Of a DNA stretch of 64,000 nt, positions 27,015 to 36,800 are shown piece by piece (the first letter of the stretch is position 1; each line of letters opens with the position of its first letter). Origin of the DNA: Burkholderiales bacterium (GTDB lineage Bacteria; Pseudomonadota; Gammaproteobacteria; Burkholderiales; Burkholderiaceae_C). Made by a program: the position numbers and the translations under genes. Location: NCBI GenBank assembly GCA_947474755.1, contig CANJJE010000013.1:31133-95132 (forward strand), read 5' to 3'. Below the pieces are notes generated by a model that was not told the origin of the DNA, ran no database searches, and was given only the letters and a program-made list of their open reading frames with translations.

Positions 27015-28322
27015 ATGCCGACAAAGCTCGACGCCTACTGGATGCCCTTCACCGCCAACCGGCAGTTCAAGGCGGCGCCTCGGCTCATCTCCGGCGCGGC
27101 GGGCATGCACTTCAGTACACCTGAAGGTCGGCAGGTGCTCGACGCAGTGGCCGGGCTGTGGTGTGTCAATGCGGGCCACGGTCGCCCACGCATCACCGAA
27201 GCGATCCAGAAACAAGCTGCCGAGCTCGATTTCGCGCCGCCATTCCAGATGGGCCACCCCAAGGTGTTCGAACTGGCGGAGCGTCTGGTGGAGTTGACCC
27301 CAGCAGGCCTCGACAAGGTGTTCTTCACCAACTCCGGCTCGGAGTCGGTCGACACCGCCTTGAAGATGGCGCTCGGTTACCACCGCATGCGCGGAGAAGG
27401 CCAGCGCACGCGGCTGATCGGCCGCGAGCGCGGCTATCACGGCGTCAATTTCGGCGGCATCTCGGTGGGTGGCATGGTGGCCAACCGCCGGGCGTTCGGC
27501 CCGATGCTCGGCGGCGTCGATCACATCCGTCACACGCACGACCCGCAGCGCAATTCGTTCAGCAAGGGCCAGCCCGAGCACGGCGCCGACCTGGCCGACG
27601 ATCTGGAGCGGCTGATCACGCTGCACGATGCATCGACCATCGCGGCCGTCATCGTCGAACCAGTCGCCGGATCGACCGGGGTACTGCCGCCTCCGAAGGG
27701 CTACCTGCAGCGCCTGCGCTCCATCTGCGACCAGCACGGCATCCTGCTGATCTTCGATGAAGTCATCACCGGCTTCGGCCGCCTCGGTTCGCCGTTCGCT
27801 TCCAGCCATTTCGGCGTCACCCCCGACCTGATGACGGTCGCCAAGGGCCTCACCAATGGCTGCGTGCCGATGGGCGCAGTGTTCGCCAGACAGTTCATCT
27901 ACGACGCGTTCATGACCGGCCCGGCACACCTGATCGAGTTCTTCCACGGCTACACCTACTCGGGTCACCCTCTGGCCTGCGCCGCGGCGCTGGGCACGCT
28001 GGACACCTACGCCGAAGAAGGGCTGCTGACACGTGCGCGCGATGTGGCGCCGACCTTCGAATCGGCAGTGCACTCGCTGGCGGGGCTGCCGAATGTGGTG
28101 GACATTCGCAACATCGGGCTGGTTGCAGGCATCGAGCTCGCGCCGATCGCAGGCGAGCCCGGCAAACGGGCGTTTGATGTCTTTCTCGACTGCTGGGAGC
28201 ACGGCGTGCTGGTGCGCACCACCGGCGACACAGTCGCGCTGTCGCCGCCGCTGATCATCGAGCCGCAGCACATCGAACAGATCGTCGACACGCTGGCCCA
28301 CGCGATCCGGCGCGCCGCCTGA
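27015..28322 (+). CDS. Class III omega-amino acid:pyruvate aminotransferase (BauA-like)
   Basis: These PLP enzymes move the terminal amino group of beta-alanine, GABA or diamines to pyruvate. The 435-residue protein has the family N-terminus YWMPFTANRQFK, the cofactor-binding IFDEVITGFGR and the PLP lysine Lys277 (TVAKGLTNG). The opening resembles omega-amino acid aminotransferases of pseudomonads. An in-frame GTG at 26994 is an alternative start. It is the first gene of the plus-strand polyamine cluster. The exact amino donor is not determinable. Confidence 0.9.
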   Translation: MPTKLDAYWMPFTANRQFKAAPRLISGAAGMHFSTPEGRQVLDAVAGLWCVNAGHGRPRITEAIQKQAAELDFAPPFQMGHPKVFELAERLVELTPAGLDKVFFTNSGSESVDTALKMALGYHRMRGEGQRTRLIGRERGYHGVNFGGISVGGMVANRRAFGPMLGGVDHIRHTHDPQRNSFSKGQPEHGADLADDLERLITLHDASTIAAVIVEPVAGSTGVLPPPKGYLQRLRSICDQHGILLIFDEVITGFGRLGSPFASSHFGVTPDLMTVAKGLTNGCVPMGAVFARQFIYDAFMTGPAHLIEFFHGYTYSGHPLACAAALGTLDTYAEEGLLTRARDVAPTFESAVHSLAGLPNVVDIRNIGLVAGIELAPIAGEPGKRAFDVFLDCWEHGVLVRTTGDTVALSPPLIIEPQHIEQIVDTLAHAIRRAA

Positions 28323-28367
28323 CATCACAGGCAGCCTGACTGCCGACCTGCTGCCCCGACCCACGTC

Positions 28368-29726
28368 ATGAGCTTCCTCGACACCGACCGCGATCTGGCC
28401 CGCCACTCTTACTACGACGCCACTGCTCAGCGTCCGCAGGCCTTGCCCGCACTGGCCTCAGACATCGACTGCGATGTGGCCATCGTCGGCGGGGGGCTGG
28501 CGGGCTTGTCGGCGGCGATCGAGCTGTCCGATCGCGGTTTCGATGTCGTGCTGCTCGAAGCACGGCAGTTTGGCTGGGGCGCTTCAGGGCGCAACGGCGG
28601 CCAGGCGCTGGCTGGCCTCGCCTGCGAGCAGGACACCATCGAAGCGCAAGTCGGCCTCGACGAGGCGCGCCGCGTGTGGGCGATGACCATCGAGGCGCTG
28701 GATCTGATTCAGCAGCGCTGCGTGCGCTTCCAGATTGATTGCGACTGGCGCCCCGGATACCTGAGCCTTGCGGTCAACGACCGCAAGGCGCGTGAACTGC
28801 TGGCATGGCAAGTCCGCATGAAGTCTCTTTACGGCCACGAGACCACCTGGATCACACCGCAGCAGCTGCCCGAGTGGATCGCCAGCCCGCGATTTCACAG
28901 CGGGCTGCACGACCCGCTGTCGGGTCACCTGCATCCGCTGAAGTACAGCCTCGGCCTGGCACGCGGTGCAGCCCAGCTGGGCGTGCGCATGTTTGAAAAC
29001 TCCGCCGTCATCGCGCTCGATGCCGCAGCCACGTCGGGTGCTTCAGTACGGGTGCGCACCGTTTCGGGCAGCGTACGGGCAGCGCATGTGCTGCTGGCCG
29101 GTAACGTCTACCTGCAGGGCGTGGCGCCGATGCTGGAGCCGCGCATCATGCCGGTCGGCACCTACATCATCGCCTCGAAGGCGCTGGATGGGGCACTTGC
29201 TCGTTCGCTGATTCCCTCCGGCTCGGCGGTCTGCGACACCAATTTCGTTCTCGACTATTTCCGTGTGGCCACCAACACCACAGAGGCGGGCGTCGAGCAC
29301 CGCGTGCTGTACGGCGGGCGCGTCAGCTACAGCACTGCGACGCCGATCAACCTGGCGGCCAGCATGCACAAGCGCATGGCGCAGACCTTCCCGCAACTCG
29401 CCGGCACCGGCGTCGAATTCGCCTGGGGCGGCTTCGTCGACATCTCGATGAACCGGGCCCCGGATTTCGGTCGCCTGTCGGATCGTCTGCCAGCCGGCTC
29501 GCCGAATGGGCTGTCCAATGTCTACTACCTGCAGGGCTTTTCGGGCCATGGGCTGGCATTGACCGGCATTGCAGGCAAGCTGGTGGCCGAAGCGATCGAC
29601 GGTGATGCGCGCCGCTTCGACACCTTCACCCGCCTGCGGCACCGTGCCTTCCCAGGGGGTAAGCTGCTGCGCACGCCTGCACTGGTCGCCGGCATGGCTT
29701 ATTTCCGATTGAAGGATCTCCTTTGA
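28368..29726 (+). CDS. puuB: Gamma-glutamylputrescine oxidase PuuB
   Basis: PuuB is an FAD-dependent oxidase that converts gamma-glutamylputrescine to gamma-glutamyl-aminobutyraldehyde, releasing ammonia and peroxide. The 452-residue DAO-fold protein has the dinucleotide motif AIVGGGLAGLSAA near residue 38, the RNGGQALAG segment, and the C-terminal YYLQGFSGHGLALTG that completes the FAD site. Immediate neighbours puuD and puuA support the substrate. Related DAO-family oxidases cannot be excluded by sequence alone. Confidence 0.9.
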   Translation: MSFLDTDRDLARHSYYDATAQRPQALPALASDIDCDVAIVGGGLAGLSAAIELSDRGFDVVLLEARQFGWGASGRNGGQALAGLACEQDTIEAQVGLDEARRVWAMTIEALDLIQQRCVRFQIDCDWRPGYLSLAVNDRKARELLAWQVRMKSLYGHETTWITPQQLPEWIASPRFHSGLHDPLSGHLHPLKYSLGLARGAAQLGVRMFENSAVIALDAAATSGASVRVRTVSGSVRAAHVLLAGNVYLQGVAPMLEPRIMPVGTYIIASKALDGALARSLIPSGSAVCDTNFVLDYFRVATNTTEAGVEHRVLYGGRVSYSTATPINLAASMHKRMAQTFPQLAGTGVEFAWGGFVDISMNRAPDFGRLSDRLPAGSPNGLSNVYYLQGFSGHGLALTGIAGKLVAEAIDGDARRFDTFTRLRHRAFPGGKLLRTPALVAGMAYFRLKDLL

Positions 29727-29820
29727 GAACAACGTGCAGGCACGGTGATTGCACCCGATGGCGCTACCTGCCTTCGCGCCGGGTGCGCTGCGATTGATGC
29801 CAGGCGCCCCCCCACCACCC

Positions 29821-30603
29821 ATGGAACACAAACCAATCGTTCTCGTACCCGCCTGCCACCGCAGACTTGACGGACATGACAGCCATACCGTTGGCAAGAA
29901 ATACACCGACGCCGTGCGACTGGCCGGTTGCCTGCCCCTGCTTTTCACCACCATCGAGGGTCCCGACGAACTGAGCGGGTTGCTCGACATCGCCGATGGC
30001 GTGTTGCTGACCGGCTCGCCCTCGAATGTGCACCCCAGCCACTTCGGCGAATCGGTCCACAACACCAGCCTGCCGCTCGATCCCGACCGCGATTCGGCGA
30101 CGCTGGCGCTGATCCCGCAGGCCATCGCCCGCGGCATCCCTCTGATGGCCATCTGCCGCGGATTTCAGGAAGTCAACGTGGCGCTCGGCGGAAGCCTGTT
30201 TCAGGCAGTGCACGAGGTCGAAGGCCAACTCGACCACCGCGGCACTGATGAGGGCCCCCTGGAAGAGGTCTACGGTCTGGCTCATCCGGTCGGGCTGGAG
30301 CCCGGCGGCTTGTTGTCCGTACTGCTCGAGCGCGAGTCGATAGAGGTCAACTCGGTGCACGGTCAGGGCGTGAAGCGCCTGGGGGTCGGCCTGCGCGTGG
30401 AAGCCCGCGCACCCGATGGCCTGATCGAATCGTTCTCGCTGGACAACGGCGACGCACCATCACCCAGCTTTCTGCTGGGAGTGCAGTGGCATCCGGAATG
30501 GCAAGCGCGCCTGAATCCCGTATCGACCCAACTGTTCGAAGCCTTCGGGCGAGCCTGCAGCAACTTTCGCGACCGTCACCGAGGCCCCGACGGGACACGC
30601 TGA
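29821..30603 (+). CDS. puuD: Gamma-glutamyl-GABA hydrolase PuuD
   Basis: PuuD frees GABA from gamma-glutamyl-GABA. From the ATG at 29821 the protein has 260 residues with a class I glutamine-amidotransferase fold. The nucleophile is Cys112 (MAICRGFQE) and the catalytic histidine His224 (VQWHPEW). It sits between puuB and puuA in the glutamylated putrescine pathway. Some 24 further in-frame codons upstream are proline- and alanine-rich and probably not translated. Confidence 0.92.
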   Translation: MEHKPIVLVPACHRRLDGHDSHTVGKKYTDAVRLAGCLPLLFTTIEGPDELSGLLDIADGVLLTGSPSNVHPSHFGESVHNTSLPLDPDRDSATLALIPQAIARGIPLMAICRGFQEVNVALGGSLFQAVHEVEGQLDHRGTDEGPLEEVYGLAHPVGLEPGGLLSVLLERESIEVNSVHGQGVKRLGVGLRVEARAPDGLIESFSLDNGDAPSPSFLLGVQWHPEWQARLNPVSTQLFEAFGRACSNFRDRHRGPDGTR

Positions 30604-30657
30604 CTGGCACACGAAGACACCCACGACAACGACTGCAACTCCTCAAGGTGACATCCC

Positions 30658-32025
30658 ATGGTGGCCCGAGAAAATTTCACTTTCAGTGACCTCGAAAACT
30701 GGTTCAACGAACGCCGCGTGACCGAGATCGAATGCCTGGTCCCTGACCTGACTGGCGTAGCCCGCGGCAAGATCCTGCCGCGCGAGAAATTCACCGAAGA
30801 CCGCGGCATGCGCCTGCCCGAAGCGATCGTTGCGATCGGGGTTACCGGCGAATTCCCTGCCGAGGGCCCGTACTACGACGTGATCCACGCCACCGACCGC
30901 GACATGCACCTGCGCCCCGACCCGTCGACCGTGCGCATCGTGCCCTGGGCGACCGACCCGACGGCGCAGGTCATCCATGACTGCTTCGACCGCGACGGCG
31001 TGATGATCCCGTACGCACCCCGCTCGGTGCTGCGCCGAATCTGCGACCTCTATGACGCCGAAGGCTGGACGCCTGTGGTGGCGCCCGAACTCGAGTTCTA
31101 TCTGATCGAGCGCAATGCCGACCCCAACACGCCGCTGCGCCCGCCGAAGGGCCGCAGCGGCCGCGCCGAGACCTCGCGTCAGGCCTACTCGATCGATGCG
31201 GTCAATGAATTCGACCCACTGTTCGAGGACATCTACGCCTACTGTGAAAAGATGGAATTGAATGTCGACACGCTGATCCACGAGGTCGGTGCCGGTCAGA
31301 TGGAGATCAACTTCTTCCATGACCATCCACTCGGTCTGGCAGACGAGGTGTTCTTCTTCAAGCGCACGATCCGCGAGGCCGCAATGCGTCACGAGATGTA
31401 CGCCACATTCATGGCCAAGCCCATGTCGAACGAGCCTGGCAGCGCGATGCATGTGCACCAGAGCGTGATCGACAAGGTCACCGGCAAGAACATCTTCAGC
31501 AACCCCGATGGCTCGCCGTCCCAGGAGTTCTACTGGTACATCGGCGGGCTGCAGAAGTACACGCCAGCCGCCATGGCGCTGTTCGCGCCTTACGTCAACT
31601 CCTATCGCCGACTAGCCCGCTCGACTGCCGCGCCGATCAACATCCAGTGGGGTACCGACAACCGCACGGTGGGCATCCGTTCACCAGTGGCCACGGCCAG
31701 TGCGCGACGCATCGAAAACCGCGTCATCGGTGCCGATGCGAATCCCTACGTCGCCTTCGCAGCCACCCTGGCCTGCGGTTACCTCGGCATCAAGAACAAG
31801 ATCGAGCCGGCGAGCGAATGCAAGGGCGACGCCTACCTGTCCGAATACCAGTTGCCGCGCTCGCTGAGCGAGGCGCTGGGTTGGCTGGCCGACGAGAAAG
31901 AACTGCATGATGTGCTTGGAAAATCCTTCATTACCGTCTACTCGGAGATCAAGGAAATCGAGCACGATGAATTCATGAAGGTCATCTCGCCGTGGGAGCG
32001 AGAGCATCTGCTGCTCCATGTTTGA
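30658..32025 (+). CDS. puuA: Gamma-glutamylputrescine synthetase PuuA
   Basis: PuuA ligates glutamate to putrescine with ATP, the first step of the glutamylated route. The 455-residue protein belongs to the glutamine synthetase superfamily. PELEFYLIE, GAGQMEINFFHD and HVHQSV are the metal and ATP segments, and RIENRVIGADANPY closes the active site. It is shorter than GlnA and lacks the typical GlnA adenylylation tyrosine loop. The placement after puuBD and before transaminase and putrescine transport genes supports PuuA over GlnA. Confidence 0.9.
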   Translation: MVARENFTFSDLENWFNERRVTEIECLVPDLTGVARGKILPREKFTEDRGMRLPEAIVAIGVTGEFPAEGPYYDVIHATDRDMHLRPDPSTVRIVPWATDPTAQVIHDCFDRDGVMIPYAPRSVLRRICDLYDAEGWTPVVAPELEFYLIERNADPNTPLRPPKGRSGRAETSRQAYSIDAVNEFDPLFEDIYAYCEKMELNVDTLIHEVGAGQMEINFFHDHPLGLADEVFFFKRTIREAAMRHEMYATFMAKPMSNEPGSAMHVHQSVIDKVTGKNIFSNPDGSPSQEFYWYIGGLQKYTPAAMALFAPYVNSYRRLARSTAAPINIQWGTDNRTVGIRSPVATASARRIENRVIGADANPYVAFAATLACGYLGIKNKIEPASECKGDAYLSEYQLPRSLSEALGWLADEKELHDVLGKSFITVYSEIKEIEHDEFMKVISPWEREHLLLHV

Positions 32026-32074
32026 TCCGCACGCCGTGCGACATGACTGACGCCTGAACCCGATCGGAACCTCG

Positions 32075-33472
32075 ATGAACGCTGTGCTCCAACCGCCTTC
32101 CACACGCACCACCGCCGAATGGCAGGCGGCTGACACCGCGCACTATCTGCACCCTTTCACCGACTTCAAGGCGCTGGCCAGCAAGGGCTCTCGCGTCATC
32201 ACCCGCGCCGACAACATCTACCTCTGGGACAGCGAGGGCGCGAAGATCCTCGATGCAATGAGTGGCCTGTGGTGCGTGAACGTCGGCTATGGCCAGCAGG
32301 CCTTGATAGATGCAGCCACGGCCCAGCTCAAGCAACTGCCGTTCTACAACTCCTTCTTCCAGACGGCCACGCCACCGGCAATCGAGCTCGCCGAACTGCT
32401 GGCCGAGATCACGCCGCCGCAGTTCAATCATGTGTTCTTCTCGGGTTCGGGCTCGGAGGGCAACGACACCGTGGTGCGCATGGTGAGGCGCTACTGGGAC
32501 GTGCTGGGCCAGCCCGAGCGCAGCGTCATCATCAGCCGCAAGAACGCCTACCACGGCTCGACCGTGGCCGGTGCCTCGCTGGGCGGCATGAGCTACATGC
32601 ATGCGCAGGGCGGGTTGCCGATCCCCGGCATCGTCCACATGGAGCAGCCGTTCTGGTTCGTCCACGGTCACGGCAAAACACGCGATGAATTCGGCCTCGA
32701 GGCTGCTCGATGGCTCGAAGCGAAGATTCTCGAAGTGGGCCCCGACAAGGTCGCCGCCTTCATCGGCGAACCGGTGCAAGGCGCGGGCGGCGTGATCGTG
32801 CCGCCTGCGACCTACTGGCCAGAGATCCAGCGCATCTGCGACAAGTACGGCATCCTGCTGGTGTCCGACGAGGTGATCTGCGGCTTCGGTCGTACCGGTC
32901 AGTGGTGGGGCTGCGAAACCATGGGTTTCCGGCCCGACCTGATGACCTTCGCCAAGGGCGTCACCTCCGGCTACATACCGCTCGGCGGCGTGATGGTGGG
33001 TGACCGCATCGCCCGGGTGATGATCGATCAGGGCGGCGAATTCGAGCACGGCTACACCTACAGTGGTCATCCGGTGGCGTGCGCAGTGGCGCTGGCCAAT
33101 ATCCGGCTGATCCAGCGCGAGGGTCTGGTCGACAAGGTGCGCACCGACACCGGCCCCTATCTGGCCGAGCATTTCAAGGCGCTGTCCGAGCACCCCTTGA
33201 TTGGCGAGGCGCAGTCGGTGGGGCTGATGGGTGCGTTGCAGATCGTCAAGGACAAGTCCGCCGGCACCTGCTTCGACCCTTCGCTCGAGGTCGGCATGAT
33301 CTGCCGAGGTCACTGTTTCGCCAACGGGCTGATCATGCGTGCCGTGGGCGACCGGATGATCATCGCCCCTCCCCTGATCATCACCCGGGCCCAGATCGAC
33401 GACATGGTCGCCCTCATTCGCCTGTGCCTGGACGCCACGCTGCACGATCTGCAGCAGCGCGGCCTGGCCTGA
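32075..33472 (+). CDS. spuC: Putrescine/polyamine:pyruvate aminotransferase (SpuC-like)
   Basis: SpuC-type enzymes transaminate putrescine directly to 4-aminobutyraldehyde. The 465-residue class III aminotransferase has the N-terminal HYLHPFTDFKAL typical of this group, the cofactor segment SDEVICGFGRTG and the PLP lysine Lys294 (TFAKGVTSGY). It lies 49 bases after puuA, ahead of the putrescine ABC transporter. This provides a second, non-glutamylated entry into GABA formation next to the PuuAB route. Confidence 0.9.
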   Translation: MNAVLQPPSTRTTAEWQAADTAHYLHPFTDFKALASKGSRVITRADNIYLWDSEGAKILDAMSGLWCVNVGYGQQALIDAATAQLKQLPFYNSFFQTATPPAIELAELLAEITPPQFNHVFFSGSGSEGNDTVVRMVRRYWDVLGQPERSVIISRKNAYHGSTVAGASLGGMSYMHAQGGLPIPGIVHMEQPFWFVHGHGKTRDEFGLEAARWLEAKILEVGPDKVAAFIGEPVQGAGGVIVPPATYWPEIQRICDKYGILLVSDEVICGFGRTGQWWGCETMGFRPDLMTFAKGVTSGYIPLGGVMVGDRIARVMIDQGGEFEHGYTYSGHPVACAVALANIRLIQREGLVDKVRTDTGPYLAEHFKALSEHPLIGEAQSVGLMGALQIVKDKSAGTCFDPSLEVGMICRGHCFANGLIMRAVGDRMIIAPPLIITRAQIDDMVALIRLCLDATLHDLQQRGLA

Positions 33473-33588
33473 ACGCCAGTCAATGGCTCGCACTTTGCTT
33501 GTGCTTTACGCTCTAGCCGCCACACTTCACTCTTTCGCATCCATCTTTTCTCAACCCTGTTGACGCAACGCCGTTTGGAGATTTCGCA

Positions 33589-34728
33589 ATGCCCCGATCG
33601 CCACTGAACCCGATGCGCAAGGCGCTGGCTTCCCTTGCTGCCTCTGCAGCCACCGTCTCGGCCTTGTGCTGGGTCGGCCCGGTAGCGGCGCAGGAAGAGG
33701 AGAAGGTGCTCAACATCTACAACTGGTCCGACTACATCGCGCCCGACACGATCGCGAATTTCGAGAAGGAAACCGGCATCAAGGTGCGCTACGACAATTT
33801 CGACAACAACGAAATCGTCCATGCCAAGCTGGTGGCCGGCAAGACCGGCTATGACATCGTCGTGCCTTCTTCGAACTGGGCCAAGCTGCAAGCCGACGGC
33901 GGTCTGCTGGCCAAGCTCGACAAGTCGCAGCTGTCGAACTACAAGAACCTTGATCCCGCCATCCTGGCGCAACTCGCCAAGCTGGATCCAGGCAACCAGT
34001 ACATGGTCAACTGGCTGTGGGGTTTCACCACCGTCGGCATCAATGTCGACAAGGTGAAGGCCGCGCTGGGCGGCATGCCGATGCCCGACAACGCCTGGGA
34101 CCTCGTGTTCAAGCCCGAGTACGTGTCCAAGCTGAAGTCGTGCGGCGTCTCCTTCCTTGATTCACCGACCGAAGTGGTGCCGGCCGCCCTGCACTACCTC
34201 GGCAAGCCACCGTTCAGCAAATCGGCGGGTGACTATGCTGCCGCCGCTGCGCTGCTGAAGGCCGTCCGCCCCAGCGTCACGCTGTTCAGCTCCTCGGGCT
34301 ACATCAACGACATGGCGAACGGCAGCATCTGTGTGGCGCTCGGCTGGTCGGGCGACATCAACATCGCGCGCCAGCGCGCCCTCGACGGCAAGACCGGGCA
34401 GAAGATTGAAGCCCTGATCCCGAAAACCGGTGGCGTGCTGTTCTTCGACGTGATGGTCATCCCGGCCGATGCACCACACCCGGGCAACGCACTGAAGTGG
34501 ATCAACTACATCCTGCGCCCCGAGGTGCATGCGGCGATCACCAACAAGGTGTTCTACGCCAACCCAAACGCCGCCTCGCGCCCGTTCGTCAAGCCCGAAG
34601 TGGCCAACAACCCGACGGTGTTCCTGTCTGAACAGGACATGAAACTGATGGCCGCGCCCGACTCGCTGGCCAACGACCTGCGCCGCCTGATGACACGCAC
34701 CTACACCTCGTTCAAGACCGGCCTGTGA
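33589..34728 (+). CDS. potF: Periplasmic putrescine-binding protein PotF/SpuD
   Basis: This is the solute receptor of the putrescine ABC importer. The 379-residue product has a signal peptide (cleavage likely after PVAAQ, about residue 35) and begins its mature part with VLNIYNWSDYIAPDT, the hallmark of PotF/PotD. SSGYINDMANGSICVALGWSGD is another ligand-lobe segment. GGAG lies a few bases before the ATG. It starts the potFGHI unit after a 116-base gap that may hold its own promoter. Confidence 0.95.
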   Translation: MPRSPLNPMRKALASLAASAATVSALCWVGPVAAQEEEKVLNIYNWSDYIAPDTIANFEKETGIKVRYDNFDNNEIVHAKLVAGKTGYDIVVPSSNWAKLQADGGLLAKLDKSQLSNYKNLDPAILAQLAKLDPGNQYMVNWLWGFTTVGINVDKVKAALGGMPMPDNAWDLVFKPEYVSKLKSCGVSFLDSPTEVVPAALHYLGKPPFSKSAGDYAAAAALLKAVRPSVTLFSSSGYINDMANGSICVALGWSGDINIARQRALDGKTGQKIEALIPKTGGVLFFDVMVIPADAPHPGNALKWINYILRPEVHAAITNKVFYANPNAASRPFVKPEVANNPTVFLSEQDMKLMAAPDSLANDLRRLMTRTYTSFKTGL

Positions 34729-34752
34729 TGCTCTGAACGGGAGGCGATTTCC

Positions 34753-35880
34753 ATGAGCAGCACGCCAACGAACGATCCGACGAAATTCCTGCAGATCCGC
34801 AATGTCACCAAGGACTTCAGCGGCTACAAGGCGGTCAATGACGTCAGCCTGAACGTCGCCAAGGGCGAGATCTTTGCGCTGCTGGGTTCGTCGGGATGCG
34901 GCAAATCCACCCTGCTTCGCATGCTGGCACGCTTCGAGACACCGACCTCGGGCCAGATCCTGCTGAATGGGCAGGACCTCGAAGGCATGCCGGCCTACGA
35001 ATGCCCGATGAACATGATGTTCCAGAGTTATGCGCTGTTCCCGCACATGACGGTGTGGGACAACGTGGCCTTCGGCCCGCGCCGCGCCGGCATGAGCAAG
35101 GACGAAGTGGCGGCGCGCGTCGAGGAGATGCTCAAGCTGGTGCAGCTGGGCAAGTTCGCCAGGCGCAAGCCTCACCAGCTCTCTGGTGGCCAGCAGCAGC
35201 GCGTGGCGCTCGCCCGCAGCCTCGCGAAAAAGCCCCAATTGCTTCTGCTCGACGAGCCCCTGGGCGCACTCGACAAGAAGCTGCGCGAGGAAACGCAGAT
35301 CGAGCTGGTCAACATCATCGAGAACGTCGGCGTCACCTGCGTCATGGTCACCCATGACCAGGAAGAGGCCATGACGATGGCGTCGCGGATCGCGGTCATG
35401 AGTGAAGGGCGCTTCCTGCAGGTGGGCGCACCCAGCGAGATCTACGAAACTCCGGCCACGCGCTTCGTGGCCGACTTCATCGGCAACGTCAACCTGATGG
35501 ATGGCACGCTGATCGACGACCACCCCGATCACGTCGTCATCGAGTGCGCCGACTGCAATCACTACGTGGGCCACGGCATCACCGGCAGCGAGGGCATGGC
35601 CGTGACGGTGGCACTGCGCCCGGAGAAGATCCGCATCGGTCGACAGCCTCTGCCACCGAGCGATGGCGAGCCCGCCGGAGGATTGAACCGGGTCAAGGGC
35701 ACGATCAAGGACATGTCCTACTTCGGCAGCTTCACCGTCTACCACCTGGCGCTCGCCAGCGGCCAGATCCTGAAGATCAGCGAAAGCAATACCCAGCGTC
35801 ACCGGGATGACGAGCTGACCTGGGGTGACACCGCCTGGGCCAGCTGGTCGCCGATGGCGCACGTGGTGCTGACGACATGA
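34753..35880 (+). CDS. potG: Putrescine ABC transporter ATPase PotG
   Basis: PotG energises putrescine import. The 375-residue protein has Walker A GSSGCGKST, signature LSGGQQQR, Walker B LLLLDEPLGALD and a C-terminal TOBE regulatory domain (about residues 290-370). It follows potF by 24 bases and its stop overlaps potH as ATGA. Confidence 0.95.
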   Translation: MSSTPTNDPTKFLQIRNVTKDFSGYKAVNDVSLNVAKGEIFALLGSSGCGKSTLLRMLARFETPTSGQILLNGQDLEGMPAYECPMNMMFQSYALFPHMTVWDNVAFGPRRAGMSKDEVAARVEEMLKLVQLGKFARRKPHQLSGGQQQRVALARSLAKKPQLLLLDEPLGALDKKLREETQIELVNIIENVGVTCVMVTHDQEEAMTMASRIAVMSEGRFLQVGAPSEIYETPATRFVADFIGNVNLMDGTLIDDHPDHVVIECADCNHYVGHGITGSEGMAVTVALRPEKIRIGRQPLPPSDGEPAGGLNRVKGTIKDMSYFGSFTVYHLALASGQILKISESNTQRHRDDELTWGDTAWASWSPMAHVVLTT

Positions 35881-36800
35881 AAGGCTGGTTGTCTCGCTGG
35901 TTCGGCGGCCGATCGGTGGTGATCGGCATCCCCTACGCCTGGCTGCTGCTGTTCTTCCTGTTCCCGTTCCTGATCGTGATGAAGATCAGCGTGTCGGAGA
36001 TGGAAGTCGTCACCTTCAAGGACATCTTCACGTTCAGCGACGGCGTGCTGGCGCTGACGCTGAAGTTCACCAACTACATCTTCATCACGCAGGACGATCT
36101 GTACTTCAAGACCTACCTGTCCAGCCTGAAGTACGCTGCGGTAACGACCGCCCTGTGTCTGGCGATAGGCTATCCCTTCGCCTACTTCATGGCGCGCGCC
36201 AGGCCGACCGCCCAGCCAGCTTTGCTGATGCTGGTCATGCTGCCCTTCTGGACGTCATTCCTGCTGCGCGTCTACGCCTGGAAGGGCCTGCTCAGCGAGA
36301 ACGGCTGGGCGCATGACGCGCTGGTGGGCAGCGGCCTGGATCAGGTGCTGGCGTCGCTGGGCTTGATCTCGGCGCCGGGCCAGTTGATGAACACGCCGTT
36401 CTCGCTGGTGCTGGGCATGACCTACACCTACCTGCCGTTCATGATCCTGCCGCTGTATTCGAACCTGTCGAAGATGGACCTGCGGCTGCTGGAAGCCGCC
36501 GCTGACCTGGGCGCCACACCCTTCGTCGCTTTCTGGAAGATCACCGTGCCGCTGTCCAAGGCGGGGATCATTGCCGGCTCGATGCTGGTGTTCATCCCCT
36601 GCGTCGGTGAGTTCGTCATTCCCGAACTGCTGGGCGGACCGCAGACGCTGATGATCGGACGCGTTCTGTGGGATGAATTCTTCAGCAACAACGACTGGCC
36701 GATGGCGTCCTCCGTTGCGGTGGTGATGGTCCTGCTGATCATCGTTCCGCTGGCCATCTTCAACAAGTACCAGGCCGAAGCCACGGAGGTCCGAAAGTGA
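35877..36800 (+). CDS. potH: Putrescine ABC transporter permease PotH
   Basis: PotH is one of two inner-membrane permeases of the importer. The 307-residue protein has six or so membrane spans and the cytoplasmic EAA loop (LEAAADLGATPFVAFWKITVP) that docks on PotG. It overlaps potG by four bases and potI by four bases (GTGA). Confidence 0.95.
   Translation: MKGWLSRWFGGRSVVIGIPYAWLLLFFLFPFLIVMKISVSEMEVVTFKDIFTFSDGVLALTLKFTNYIFITQDDLYFKTYLSSLKYAAVTTALCLAIGYPFAYFMARARPTAQPALLMLVMLPFWTSFLLRVYAWKGLLSENGWAHDALVGSGLDQVLASLGLISAPGQLMNTPFSLVLGMTYTYLPFMILPLYSNLSKMDLRLLEAAADLGATPFVAFWKITVPLSKAGIIAGSMLVFIPCVGEFVIPELLGGPQTLMIGRVLWDEFFSNNDWPMASSVAVVMVLLIIVPLAIFNKYQAEATEVRK

Noticed and set aside
31982..33493. 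503-codon minus-strand frame opposite spuC
   Set aside because: It is the shadow of a clear aminotransferase. It is histidine-, glutamine- and arginine-rich with no domain, as expected for the antisense of GC-rich coding DNA. Similar shadows (26895-28406, 34162-35862, 38939-40432, 40953-42308, all minus) were dropped for the same reason.
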